A stretch of 64,000 nt of DNA from Altererythrobacter sp. Root672 (lineage in GTDB: Bacteria; Pseudomonadota; Alphaproteobacteria; Sphingomonadales; Sphingomonadaceae). The notes under the pieces are model-generated. The model was not told the DNA's origin, did no database searches, and saw only the letters and a program-made list of their open reading frames with translations. Position 1 is the first letter of the stretch, and the number at the start of each line of letters is the position of its first letter. Below are positions 26,299 through 33,582 of this stretch, in pieces. The translations under genes were made by a program, and so were the position numbers. The stretch spans positions 186,001-250,000 of the forward strand of contig NZ_LMHH01000001.1 of NCBI RefSeq assembly GCF_001427865.1, in the 5' to 3' direction.

Positions 26299-26313
26299 GA
26301 TGCAATGAAATTG

Positions 26314-26345
26314 GGGGCGAGTGGTATATCTCGCCCCTAAATTTC
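26314..26345 (+). terminator. Terminator after large TonB receptor
   Basis: Stem GGGGCGAG (26314-26321) with CTCGCCCC (26330-26337), 8-nt loop, followed by TAAATTTCTAATATT. It begins 16 nt past the receptor stop codon. Confidence 0.65.
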
Positions 26346-26445
26346 TAATATTATGGGAATAGCCACGTTGGCCGTTACGTCCGGCAGATGGAAGTCTGGT
26401 GCAGCGTTCGATATTTTCTGTGCCGTACGCACAGCGTCATTGCGC

Positions 26446-27027
26446 CTAAAACACATTCCGCGCACAGAGCACGTCCGCAACCACAGACTGCCCGCCGACG
26501 TTATCGAGCGCCTGACTGCGAGCCACGATCCATCCGACCGAACGGCAGAACTGGTTGGCTTGCGTTCGGGCGCAGCTCGCGTTCTGGCACGGAATCCGCT
26601 GGCCATTGCGCAAGGGGGCAGGGAAGAACTCCGCCGTCGCGCCGCGCAGCGAGTTGCCGACGCCAGTGCCGAAGCCGCCGGTTGGCCGGATAGACTGGAT
26701 CGTCCGGAAATTGTTGGGCAGGGTCGGCAGGTCGCGGTCGATCGTCCGGCAGGTTCCGGTGTAGTTCCGGCCCGTGCAAATCTGCCATTCACCGCTGCGT
26801 ATGCGGATCGAGCGGGGATCCCAGTTCAGCCGCAGGTCTGGCGTGGCCTGGCGCACCGAATGGAACTGGCCGCCGAAGAAGGTGTCACGGTGCAGGATGG
26901 CTTCGAGCCCGCCCTGCGATGGGTTTCGCATGGCTTCCGGCGTCTGCAGCGGTTCCGCCTGCTCCTGGGCGCTCGCGGCCGGTAGCAAGACCAACATCGC
27001 CAGCAGGGTTCCAACAACGACGCGCAT
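26446..27027 (-). CDS. Secreted beta/gamma-crystallin-like protein
   Basis: 193 aa. Signal peptide MRVVVGTLLAMLVLLPAASAQ. The middle (about residues 75-120) carries a Greek-key pattern: SGEWQICTGRNYTGTCRTI, then LPNNFRTIQSIRP, which matches the beta/gamma-crystallin calcium-binding motif order seen in bacterial extracellular proteins. The C-terminal third has four Cys (IPCQNASCART, NQFCRSVGW, VLCARNVF), probably disulphide-linked. GGAG 8 nt upstream fixes the ATG at 27027. Role unknown; envelope or extracellular. Confidence 0.7.
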   Translation of the reverse strand: MRVVVGTLLAMLVLLPAASAQEQAEPLQTPEAMRNPSQGGLEAILHRDTFFGGQFHSVRQATPDLRLNWDPRSIRIRSGEWQICTGRNYTGTCRTIDRDLPTLPNNFRTIQSIRPTGGFGTGVGNSLRGATAEFFPAPLRNGQRIPCQNASCARTQANQFCRSVGWIVARSQALDNVGGQSVVADVLCARNVF

Positions 27028-27197
27028 AGCCCGCTCCTTCCCGTATCCGGTGCGGCGAAGTCCGCACAAACACTCGGCTTTCCCGAGTTATTCCACGCGG
27101 AAATAGGGCACCCGAAAGGCGACGCTGTCTATCGGGGTTTCCCCGGTCTTTGGCGTAAGTGAGAGGACCGGCGCGCTCGCAGCCAGCGCGCCATGCC

Positions 27198-27758
27198 TCA
27201 GCCGCCGGGGCTTAGCCCGAGCGCTTCCTTATGCTCCTCGTTGTCCTTGTCGCGGAAGGCAAAGGCGCCAAGGAACGCGCTGTCCGCGATCAGTTCCAGC
27301 CCCAGCACCACGCCCAGGAACCCATCCGAAACCGCGGCCCAGTTGAACAGCACGACCAAGCCCATCACGATCGAGAGCACGCCCGAGCCCAGGAAGGCCG
27401 GGAAGTAGCGCGACTTGCGCACCTCCGCGATGGAGGCCAGCTTGGCGATGCCGCCGCCGACCAACAGCAGCGAGAGAATGAACGACACGTCGACCGGCCC
27501 GATCGTGCGCGGATCGCCCAGCTTCATGCTGAGCCCCGCATATACCAGGAACGCGCCTACGAGCCCCGGCAGGATCATCGTGATCGGGCGCCGCCGCTTT
27601 CGAAAGATCACGCCCAGCAGGTAGATCGCGCCCGCTCCCAGCAGCAGCCAGGGAACGACACCGAACACCAGGCCGGTCACGGTCACAGGGTTGAACAGCA
27701 CATAAAGCCCAAGTGCGGCCATGACGCCGGCCAGCACCGTTTGCACCTTCCAGTTCAT
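27198..27758 (-). CDS. HdeD-family membrane protein
   Basis: 186 aa with six predicted membrane segments in three pairs, the DUF308/HdeD layout (FNPVTVTGLVFGVVPWLLLGAG; FLVYAGLSMKLGDPRTIGPVDVSFILSLLL, abbreviated here by its ends; SIVMGLVVLFNWAA). In enterobacteria HdeD contributes to acid resistance at high cell density; in alphaproteobacteria the role is not established. ATG at 27758 has GAGG 9 nt upstream, while the ATG at 27767 abuts it. The C-terminal tail RDKDNEEHKEALG is hydrophilic. Confidence 0.8.
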   Translation of the reverse strand: MNWKVQTVLAGVMAALGLYVLFNPVTVTGLVFGVVPWLLLGAGAIYLLGVIFRKRRRPITMILPGLVGAFLVYAGLSMKLGDPRTIGPVDVSFILSLLLVGGGIAKLASIAEVRKSRYFPAFLGSGVLSIVMGLVVLFNWAAVSDGFLGVVLGLELIADSAFLGAFAFRDKDNEEHKEALGLSPGG

Positions 27759-28326
27759 GCGGCGCATCCTCTTGCTGTAGTTCGCAATGGTGCCGTGGAT
27801 CGGCCCTTCATGCAAGCAATGAGCGACTCGGCGCGATGGGCTCGCAAGTGAGAACCGACTCAGGGCCACCCCAAAAAATTGCGAAGTCAAACTAAAGCGG
27901 GACCTAATCAACAGTTAAGTTTGCGCTCAAATCGTACTTCTTAAGTGTATCTACCTAATGATTTTTGCGGTTTCGAAATTATTAACCAACTTATGAACAG
28001 CGAAGACAGATACTCATTCAATCCGGAAATTCACAAGCTCCTCTATTCGAGGAAGCGCACGTTCGGTCAGAATTGGGTCATAGTAAAACGGGAACCGAGT
28101 TTCGTACGCAACGAGACAAATCGCGGTTCCAACTCGAAGAGCGCAAGCGCCAGTTTCTTCGTGGGCCGTCGCGTTGGCGCCCGCGCCAACTAATTACTTC
28201 CTCAGGCGATCAATAGTTAGGGGCCAGCCGGCAAGCGCCGGCCTTGGTAGTCCCGGCTGCGTCTGGCAGCACCTCCTGAGCGGATAAGCCCTCACGATTG
28301 CTTGTCGCCACGAAGCCGGCAAGTCT
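27759..28326. other. 568-nt gap with AT-rich part and doubtful small ORF
   Basis: Divergent promoter region between the HdeD gene and the halogenase. Bases 27880-28010 are clearly AT-richer than the surroundings. An open frame from ATG 27993 to 28193 (66 codons, MNSEDRYSFNPEIHKLLYSR) has no clear ribosome site, no recognisable domain and Ser/Arg-rich composition, so it is not called as a gene. A possible three-way-junction RNA structure lies at 28201-28280. Confidence 0.4.
28201..28280 (+). promoter_or_regulatory. Candidate structured leader before halogenase
   Basis: CTCAGG (28201-28206) pairs with CCTGAG (28275-28280) and encloses two hairpins: GCCGGC-aagc-GCCGGC (28227-28242) and GCTGC-gtctg-GCAGC (28256-28270). 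CAGCCGG (28225) can alternatively pair with CCGGCTG (28253), so two mutually exclusive folds are possible. It ends 46 nt before the halogenase ATG. Confidence 0.4.
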
Positions 28327-29880
28327 ATGTCAGGTTCGATGGCTGAACGCTCGATCCTGATCGTGGGCGGCGGAACCGCGGGGTGGCTGACGGCAGCCTA
28401 TCTCGCGCGGTTCTTCGACGTCGCCCGCAATCCGCGTATCCGGATCACGGTGCTGGAATCGCCCGAGATCGGCATCATCGGCGTGGGCGAGGGCACGTTC
28501 CCGACGATCCGCAATACCCTGCGCTACATCGGGATCGACGAATCCCGTTTCGTCCGCGCGACTTCGGCCACCTTCAAGCAGGGCATTCGCTTCGATAACT
28601 GGGTGCAGACCCCAGCCGAAGGGCGCGAGGAGCACTTCCTCCACCCGTTCGAAGCGCCGTTCCACGCCGAAGGCTACAGCCTGGTTTCCTATTGGCTGCT
28701 CCAGGACGAACGGACGCGCCCGCCGTTTGCCGAAGCGATGTCGATCCAGAACCGCGTCGCGGAAGCGGGGCGCGCGCCCAAGCGTGCGGACGAGGGCGAT
28801 TTCGCCGGACCGCTCAACTATGCCTACCACTTCGATGCCGCGCGGGTGGCCGAAGTGCTGTCGGACCACGCCCGGGCTTTGGGCGTGCATCACCTTCAGG
28901 GGTTGATGACGGGTGTCGAACTCGATCCCGTGACCGGTGCGATCGACCATGTCGTGACTCGCGAGCATGGCGACCTGAAGGCCGATCTCTATGTCGATTG
29001 TTCCGGCTTCCGGGCCGAGCTTATCGACGGAGCGCTGGGCGTGCCGTTCAAGGAGGTCGGCGATGTCCTGTTCACCGACCGGGCGCTAGCCTGCAAGCTG
29101 CCTTACGACGAGGAAGGCTCGCCCTTACGCAGCTACACCGTGGCCTCCGCCCACCAAGCCGGATGGATCTGGGATATCGGCTTGTCGGGAGCGCACGGCG
29201 TGGGGTGCGTCTATTCCAGCGCCCACATGTCGGACGACGAGGCTGCGCAGGCGCTGGAGCGTTACACCGGTGGCCGCAGCCTCGACGTGACCCCGCGAAA
29301 GATCCCGTTCCGCGCCGGCTACCGCACTCGCCCATGGGAGAAGAACTGCGTGGCCGTCGGGTTGGCCGGGGGGTTTCTCGAACCGCTTGAATCGACCGGC
29401 GTGGTGATGATCGAGGCGGCGGCGGCGATGATCGCCGAACTGTTCCCGCACTACGGCCCCGCCGATGGCCCGGCCCGGCGCTTCAACGAACTGATGACCG
29501 CCCGCTACGAGAGCATCATCAAGTTCCTCAAGCTCCACTACTGCCTGAGCCGGCGGGTGGAACCGTTCTGGCGGGACAATGCCGCAGCGTCGTCGATCCC
29601 GGACCAGCTGCAGGACCTGCTCGAACAGTGGAGCTATCGCCCGCCGAGCCGGTTCGACTTCGTGCTCGACCACGAGAGCTTCGCGTTCTTCAACTACCAG
29701 TACATCCTCTACGGCATGGGCTTCCGTACCGACCTTTCGCCGGTGCGGGACGAATTCCCGCACACCGACGAAGCGCAGAAGATTTTCGAACGCATCCGCC
29801 ACTTCGGCGATCAGGCGGCGCGGGATCTCCCAGCGCACCGCGCGCTGATCGAGCGGATGGCCGCGGCCGAAGGCTCTTAA
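28327..29880 (+). CDS. Flavin-dependent tryptophan-halogenase family protein
   Basis: 517 aa, full length for the family. FADH2-binding GGGTAGW (residues 14-20); the lysine that forms chloramine in PrnA/RebH corresponds to K84 (ATFKQGIRF); the catalytic Glu lies in FLEPLESTGVVMIEAA. The signature WxWxIP reads W280-I-W-D-I-G, so its proline is replaced by glycine. Family enzymes chlorinate or brominate indoles or other aromatics using reduced flavin from a partner reductase, not seen here. Relatives in sphingomonads often sit near TonB receptors. Two starts are possible (28327 or 28339), neither with a strong ribosome site. Confidence 0.88.
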   Translation: MSGSMAERSILIVGGGTAGWLTAAYLARFFDVARNPRIRITVLESPEIGIIGVGEGTFPTIRNTLRYIGIDESRFVRATSATFKQGIRFDNWVQTPAEGREEHFLHPFEAPFHAEGYSLVSYWLLQDERTRPPFAEAMSIQNRVAEAGRAPKRADEGDFAGPLNYAYHFDAARVAEVLSDHARALGVHHLQGLMTGVELDPVTGAIDHVVTREHGDLKADLYVDCSGFRAELIDGALGVPFKEVGDVLFTDRALACKLPYDEEGSPLRSYTVASAHQAGWIWDIGLSGAHGVGCVYSSAHMSDDEAAQALERYTGGRSLDVTPRKIPFRAGYRTRPWEKNCVAVGLAGGFLEPLESTGVVMIEAAAAMIAELFPHYGPADGPARRFNELMTARYESIIKFLKLHYCLSRRVEPFWRDNAAASSIPDQLQDLLEQWSYRPPSRFDFVLDHESFAFFNYQYILYGMGFRTDLSPVRDEFPHTDEAQKIFERIRHFGDQAARDLPAHRALIERMAAAEGS

Positions 29881-29885
29881 GCCTT

Positions 29886-29956
29886 CCGTTCGTCCAGAGC
29901 TTGTCGAAGGACTTGAGTGCAGCGCAGCGGTGGTTCGACAGGCTCACCACGAACGG
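29886..29956. repeat. Palindromic repeat, family B (PELVEG type)
   Basis: Inverted ends CCGTTCGT and ACGAACGG with internal CTTGTCGAAGG and TTCGACAGGCTCA complementary parts. It is located between the convergent stops of the halogenase and the porin-like gene, where it can fold on both strands as an mRNA 3' structure. The same element occurs at 44539, 45375 and 63244. Confidence 0.88.
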
Positions 29957-29995
29957 GGGTGGGTGTGGGGTGACTCCTCACCTCCTTGTGACGGG

Positions 29996-31201
29996 TTACA
30001 CCGCCCATTCCAGCGTCAGCAGCAGCTTGTCCGTGTCGGTGGCAAAGGTCTCCGCCCGATAGCCGGCGTAGCGGATAGAGGCGCCCAGCGGCCCGTGGCG
30101 GGCGCTAAGCACCAGGTCGAGTTCGTCGCCGTATTTCCGCCCTAGGCGGTCGCTGTCGAACTGGTGCCAGGTGGCCGCGAGATTGATGTTCTGGAACGGC
30201 CCGACCTTCTTCAAGGTATAGCCGAACGTGCCGTAGAGATCGTGCAGTCCATCGGGCGGGATGGTGCCGAATTTGCCGGCCCAACCGTTCCACCTAAAGA
30301 ACGAGGCCAGCGGGGTCTGCACGCTGGTGAGCGGAACGCCGCCGTCGGCGCCGAGAACTTCATAGCCGAGCGCGGCATTGAACCCGCTGAACGCGACCGT
30401 CGCCTCGCCAAACAGGTAGTCCGCCGAATAGTCGTTCGGATTGCGGTGGTAGTCGCTCTGCCTGGCCCAGCTGGCCGTGTAACCGAGCTTGGCGCCCGGC
30501 GTGATGTCGAGGCCGCCGTTGAAGCGCAGGCCGTACGTCTGGTTCGAGAGCCTGAAGTTCTGCACCGCCGCTTCGTCCTGATCGACGAGGTAGGCTAAGC
30601 CGGTCAGCGTGCCGATGTCGGTTCGGTAACCGAGCAGGGCAAAGACATTGTCGCCGTCGATGGCGCTCGGTCGCGCTCCGGTTCCCCGAGAGCCGTTCAC
30701 CGTGCGGACGCTCGCGGCGTAAGTCAGGTCGGCGCTGAGGCGGCCTTTGGTCCATTGCACGCGCAGCGCGTCGAAAGTCTGCTCGTTCTGGCGGAACGCG
30801 GCGGGGCCGACGAAGCGTTGGTCGGCGAGTTCGATCCGCTGGCGCCCGGCTGTCGCTGTCAGCCCGTTCGAGCCGGTGTAGCGGATCTGCGCGCGGTTGA
30901 TTTCGAGGTTGCTCGGGTCGGCGACGAGCGGGAACTGAGTCTTGCCATTGAGGCCATCGTTATATCCGGTCGAAAGCGCCACGGTCGCTTCGGCCTCGAT
31001 CAAGGCCGACCATTCGCCGGTCTTCGCCGTTACGCCCGGGCGCACCCTCAGCGTGAAGGCGTCGGCGTCCCGCGGCAGTCCGTCCTGTTCGACGTTTTCG
31101 TACCGTAGCCGGGCATCGACCGACGGCGTCAATTTCACCTCTTCGGCGTGCGCGAGCGAGCTGCACAGCGCGGCCGCCGGCACCAAGGGCCAGAGTTTCA
31201 T
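29996..31201 (-). CDS. Alginate-export/porin-like outer-membrane beta-barrel
   Basis: 401 aa. Signal peptide MKLWPLVPAAALCSSLAHAEE. The rest is amphipathic beta strands with the order seen in the alginate_export family (SVDARLRYENVEQDGLP, FTLRVRPGV, LEINRAQIRYTG, TATAGRQRIELADQRFVG), ending LLLTLEWAV. AlgE-type proteins are monomeric porins, but this branch is common in genomes without alginate genes, so the substrate is open. GGGGGA precedes ATG 31201. It lies downstream of the antiporter, separated by an intrinsic terminator, so it is likely transcribed from its own promoter or by read-through. Confidence 0.8.
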   Translation of the reverse strand: MKLWPLVPAAALCSSLAHAEEVKLTPSVDARLRYENVEQDGLPRDADAFTLRVRPGVTAKTGEWSALIEAEATVALSTGYNDGLNGKTQFPLVADPSNLEINRAQIRYTGSNGLTATAGRQRIELADQRFVGPAAFRQNEQTFDALRVQWTKGRLSADLTYAASVRTVNGSRGTGARPSAIDGDNVFALLGYRTDIGTLTGLAYLVDQDEAAVQNFRLSNQTYGLRFNGGLDITPGAKLGYTASWARQSDYHRNPNDYSADYLFGEATVAFSGFNAALGYEVLGADGGVPLTSVQTPLASFFRWNGWAGKFGTIPPDGLHDLYGTFGYTLKKVGPFQNINLAATWHQFDSDRLGRKYGDELDLVLSARHGPLGASIRYAGYRAETFATDTDKLLLTLEWAV

Positions 31202-31213
31202 GGAGGGTCCCCC

Positions 31214-31255
31214 AAAAAGAGGCCCCGCTCCCAAGGGCGTGAGGGAGCGGGGCCT
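31214..31255 (-). terminator. Intrinsic terminator of the antiporter gene
   Basis: Perfect 13-bp stem (31220-31232 with 31243-31255) with a 10-nt loop; on the minus strand it is followed by CTTTTTGGG. It begins 9 nt past the antiporter stop codon and lies 13 nt before the porin ATG, so it also overlaps that gene's leader. Confidence 0.85.
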
Positions 31256-31263
31256 TCTCGGAC

Positions 31264-32637
31264 TTAGGCGGCGCTTGGCGCTGCCTCGCCTTGAATGGCG
31301 TCGAGTTCGCCGCTTTCGCGGGCCTTCTTGCCGTAGACGGCCTCGAACAGGGGGCCGGCCATCATCGTGGTGACGATCGCCATCAGCACCATCATCGAGA
31401 ACAGCGCCGGACCGATTACGCCCTGCTGCAAGCCGATGTTGATGATGATGAGCTCCATCAATCCGCGCGAGTTCATCAGCGCACCGATGCCGAGTGCGGT
31501 GCGGTTGTCCTCGCCCGAAAGCCGCGCCGCCGCCCAGCAGGCGCCGAACTTGGCGAGGATCGACACCACCAGGATGACGAGCGCAATCGCCAGCAGCTCG
31601 ACCGAATTGACCATGTCCATGCGGGTGTTGAGGCCGGAGTAAGTGAAGAACATTGGCAGCAACACGACGACCGCGAACGGCTCGACCTTGCGCCGAAGCT
31701 CATCGACGAACTTGCCGCGCGGCATGCAAGCGCCGAGCAGGAAGCCGCCGAACACCGCGTGCAGGCCGGCCGCGTCCATCAGGAAGGCGGAGAGGCAGAA
31801 CAGGCACAAGGTTATGCCGAGCACTGTGTTGCTCATCTCGCCGCTCTTCTCGACCGCGCGGCCGAGGGGGGCGAGCAGGCGTTTGCCGAAGAAGAACAGG
31901 AACGCGGCGTAAGCCAGGCCGCTGACGATCGCGAGCAACGCAACCCCGGCGCCGGCGCCAAAGGTGGCCAGCACAATCGCGAGGACGCACCAGGACATGG
32001 CGTCGTCGAATGCCCCTGCCGTAAGTGACAAGGTGCCGAGCGAGGTGTTTGCCAATCCCCGCTCGTTGATGATGCGGGCCAGCATCGGGAAGGCGGTCAG
32101 TGCGATGCAGGCGCCCATGAACAGGGTCGCGTTGAAGCGGCTGATGCCCTCGGCGAACAGGCCGGGAATATCGAGCAGGAATGGCGTGATCAGGAACGCC
32201 ATCAGGAACGGCGTGGCGATCCCGGCAATCGAGACGCCAACGGCGCTCTTGGCTTTGGTCTGGAAGTGATCGAGCCGCAGCGTTGCGCCGACCAGGAACA
32301 TGTACAATCCCACACCGAACTGGGCGCCGGCGTAGAGGACGCTCTTGGTCTCCTTGGGGAAGATGGCCGCTTGAAGGTCCGGAAACAGCAACCCGAGCAG
32401 CGACGGTCCCAAGACGACGCCGGCGATCATCTCGCCGACCACTTGCGGCTGCGCCAGCAGCTTCTGCCCCAGCCAGCCGACGACGCGGCACGTGGCGATG
32501 ATGATCGCCAACTGCAGGAAGAAGCGGATCGAAAAGTCTGTCGGCGAAAGGCTCGCCTCGGCTTGAATGGCTGGTCCGTGTGCGTTGAACACATCGACCG
32601 CTGCCGCAAAAAACTGACTCACCAAGTCGGAAGCCAT
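31264..32637 (-). CDS. CPA2-type cation:proton antiporter (Kef/NapA-like)
   Basis: 457 aa with about 12-13 membrane helices. The Na/H exchanger domain shows QPQVVGEMIAGVVLGPSLLG and the paired-acid helix region GTLSLTAGAFDDAMSWC, where the DD pair is the ion-binding motif. It lacks the cytosolic RCK/TrkA-N domain of KefB/C, so it is a domain-only antiporter. It exchanges Na+ or K+ for H+. ATG 32637 has GGGGAG upstream; the longer in-frame start at 32748 adds a non-membrane Arg-rich stretch and is rejected. Confidence 0.88.
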   Translation of the reverse strand: MASDLVSQFFAAAVDVFNAHGPAIQAEASLSPTDFSIRFFLQLAIIIATCRVVGWLGQKLLAQPQVVGEMIAGVVLGPSLLGLLFPDLQAAIFPKETKSVLYAGAQFGVGLYMFLVGATLRLDHFQTKAKSAVGVSIAGIATPFLMAFLITPFLLDIPGLFAEGISRFNATLFMGACIALTAFPMLARIINERGLANTSLGTLSLTAGAFDDAMSWCVLAIVLATFGAGAGVALLAIVSGLAYAAFLFFFGKRLLAPLGRAVEKSGEMSNTVLGITLCLFCLSAFLMDAAGLHAVFGGFLLGACMPRGKFVDELRRKVEPFAVVVLLPMFFTYSGLNTRMDMVNSVELLAIALVILVVSILAKFGACWAAARLSGEDNRTALGIGALMNSRGLMELIIINIGLQQGVIGPALFSMMVLMAIVTTMMAGPLFEAVYGKKARESGELDAIQGEAAPSAA

Positions 32638-32713
32638 GATTTTCTCCCCCAGTCCCATTCCCCGTCTGTGCAGGGTGAAGCCAGAGCATCGAATCTGCGG
32701 GGCGGCTGCAACT

Positions 32714-32742
32714 GAAAATCGATCAGCCGATTGTCGATTTTC
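32714..32742. promoter_or_regulatory. 9-bp inverted repeat between antiporter and antitoxin
   Basis: GAAAATCGA (32714-32722) and TCGATTTTC (32734-32742) with an 11-nt spacer, in the divergent gap between the antiporter and the toxin-antitoxin pair. Either an operator or a factor-independent structure; no T-run follows on either strand. Confidence 0.4.
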
Positions 32743-32778
32743 GGCCATCCGGCCCGACTTGTTGCCAAGGCGCTACAT

Positions 32779-32796
32779 TGTAGTAATGTACCTACA
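32779..32796 (+). promoter_or_regulatory. Candidate antitoxin operator
   Basis: TGTAG (32779-32783) and CTACA (32792-32796) form an inverted repeat inside an AT-rich promoter-like stretch (CATTGTAGTAATGTA) 50 nt before the antitoxin ATG. Phd/YefM antitoxins typically repress their own operon by binding such palindromes near -10 (family knowledge). Confidence 0.4.
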
Positions 32797-32845
32797 TGGG
32801 AGCGGTACCATTTTGACGTCGTAGGCTCAAAAATCGGGGGCCTTT

Positions 32846-33091
32846 ATGAAGATTGTTACGGCACGCGAATTCAATCAGGACGTCGGCAAAGCGAAGCGAC
32901 TCGCGGCAAGTGAACCCGTATTCGTGACCGACAGGGGACGCCCGACTCACGTGCTCTTGAGCATCGGCGCTTACCGGCAGCTGAGCGGCGACCGGCAGAC
33001 GATCCTCGATCTGATAGGAGCCGGACCTGATAGCGCTCCCTTGAGGGGGCTAGATCCGCCAACAAATTTGGGCGCCAGGACAACGCGCTAG
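32846..33091 (+). CDS. Phd/YefM-family antitoxin
   Basis: 81 aa. The N-terminal part (MKIVTAREFNQDVGKAKRLA, EPVFVTDRGRPTHVLLSIGAYRQL) is the DNA-binding Phd/YefM fold: beta-strand, the FNQDVGKAK helix, then the VFVTDRGRPTHVLLS hairpin. The C-terminal tail (about residues 50-81) is flexible and would wrap around the toxin. TAG stop overlaps the GTG start of the PIN toxin by one base, a standard toxin-antitoxin arrangement ensuring coupled translation. Confidence 0.9.
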   Translation: MKIVTAREFNQDVGKAKRLAASEPVFVTDRGRPTHVLLSIGAYRQLSGDRQTILDLIGAGPDSAPLRGLDPPTNLGARTTR

Positions 33092-33582
33092 TGTACCTTC
33101 TCGACACCGGAATGCTTCTCGACCTGCGCGAGGCTCGGCGCGCCGGGAGCGAACAGGCGTTGGCGGCCTGGGCGGAACGCACTTCGGCCCAGCAGATGTT
33201 CTTGTCCGCGCTCACTCTACTGGAGCTGGAGAACGCCGCGGCGGTTGCCGCGAGGCGCGGTAAAGACGCTGGTCTTGCCTGGCGGGACTGGTTGGATCGG
33301 CAAGTCTCTCCTGCCTTCGACGGAAGGATCCTGCCTGTCGACGCGGCCGTCGTTCGCCGTCGCGCGCAGATACCCTATGCGGATGATCGCGAGGGCATTC
33401 TCGCCGCCACCGCGCTGGTCAACAACCTGACGCTGGTGACCAGCGAGCCACGCACTTATCGCGCCGGCCGGGTAAAGGTCCTCGACCCCGCCCGGTTCGA
33501 GCCGGACAGCGACTCCGACGCCGATTGGCGCGAGGCCACGCGGTCGGGCGCGGCGTGGCTGCGCAATCTGCTGATCCGCTAG
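33091..33582 (+). CDS. PIN-domain (VapC/FitB-like) toxin
   Basis: 163 aa, GTG start. PIN ribonuclease: D5 (MYLLDTGMLLDLR), LSALTLLELEN with a Glu, YADDREGILAATALVNN with the third acidic site, then LTLVTSEPRTYRAG. In typical members the last motif is TxNxxDF with an acidic residue; here it reads TSEPRTY, so the only candidate is the Glu and the geometry may differ. The C-terminus extends past the usual ~135 aa with RFEPDSDSDADWREATRSG. It ends in CTAG shared with the convergent PepSY gene stop (33579-33582). Confidence 0.85.
   Translation: MYLLDTGMLLDLREARRAGSEQALAAWAERTSAQQMFLSALTLLELENAAAVAARRGKDAGLAWRDWLDRQVSPAFDGRILPVDAAVVRRRAQIPYADDREGILAATALVNNLTLVTSEPRTYRAGRVKVLDPARFEPDSDSDADWREATRSGAAWLRNLLIR

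Noticed and set aside
27945-28193. Possible small gene (82 codons from GTG or 66 from ATG 27993)
   Set aside because: No ribosome site, no domain, unusual composition in an AT-rich gap; kept only as a doubtful ORF.
28201-28280. TPP riboswitch before the halogenase
   Set aside because: CTGAG is present but the other conserved TPP core blocks are not.
32427-32609. Short Arg-rich frames opposite the antiporter
   Set aside because: Antisense noise in a membrane protein gene.
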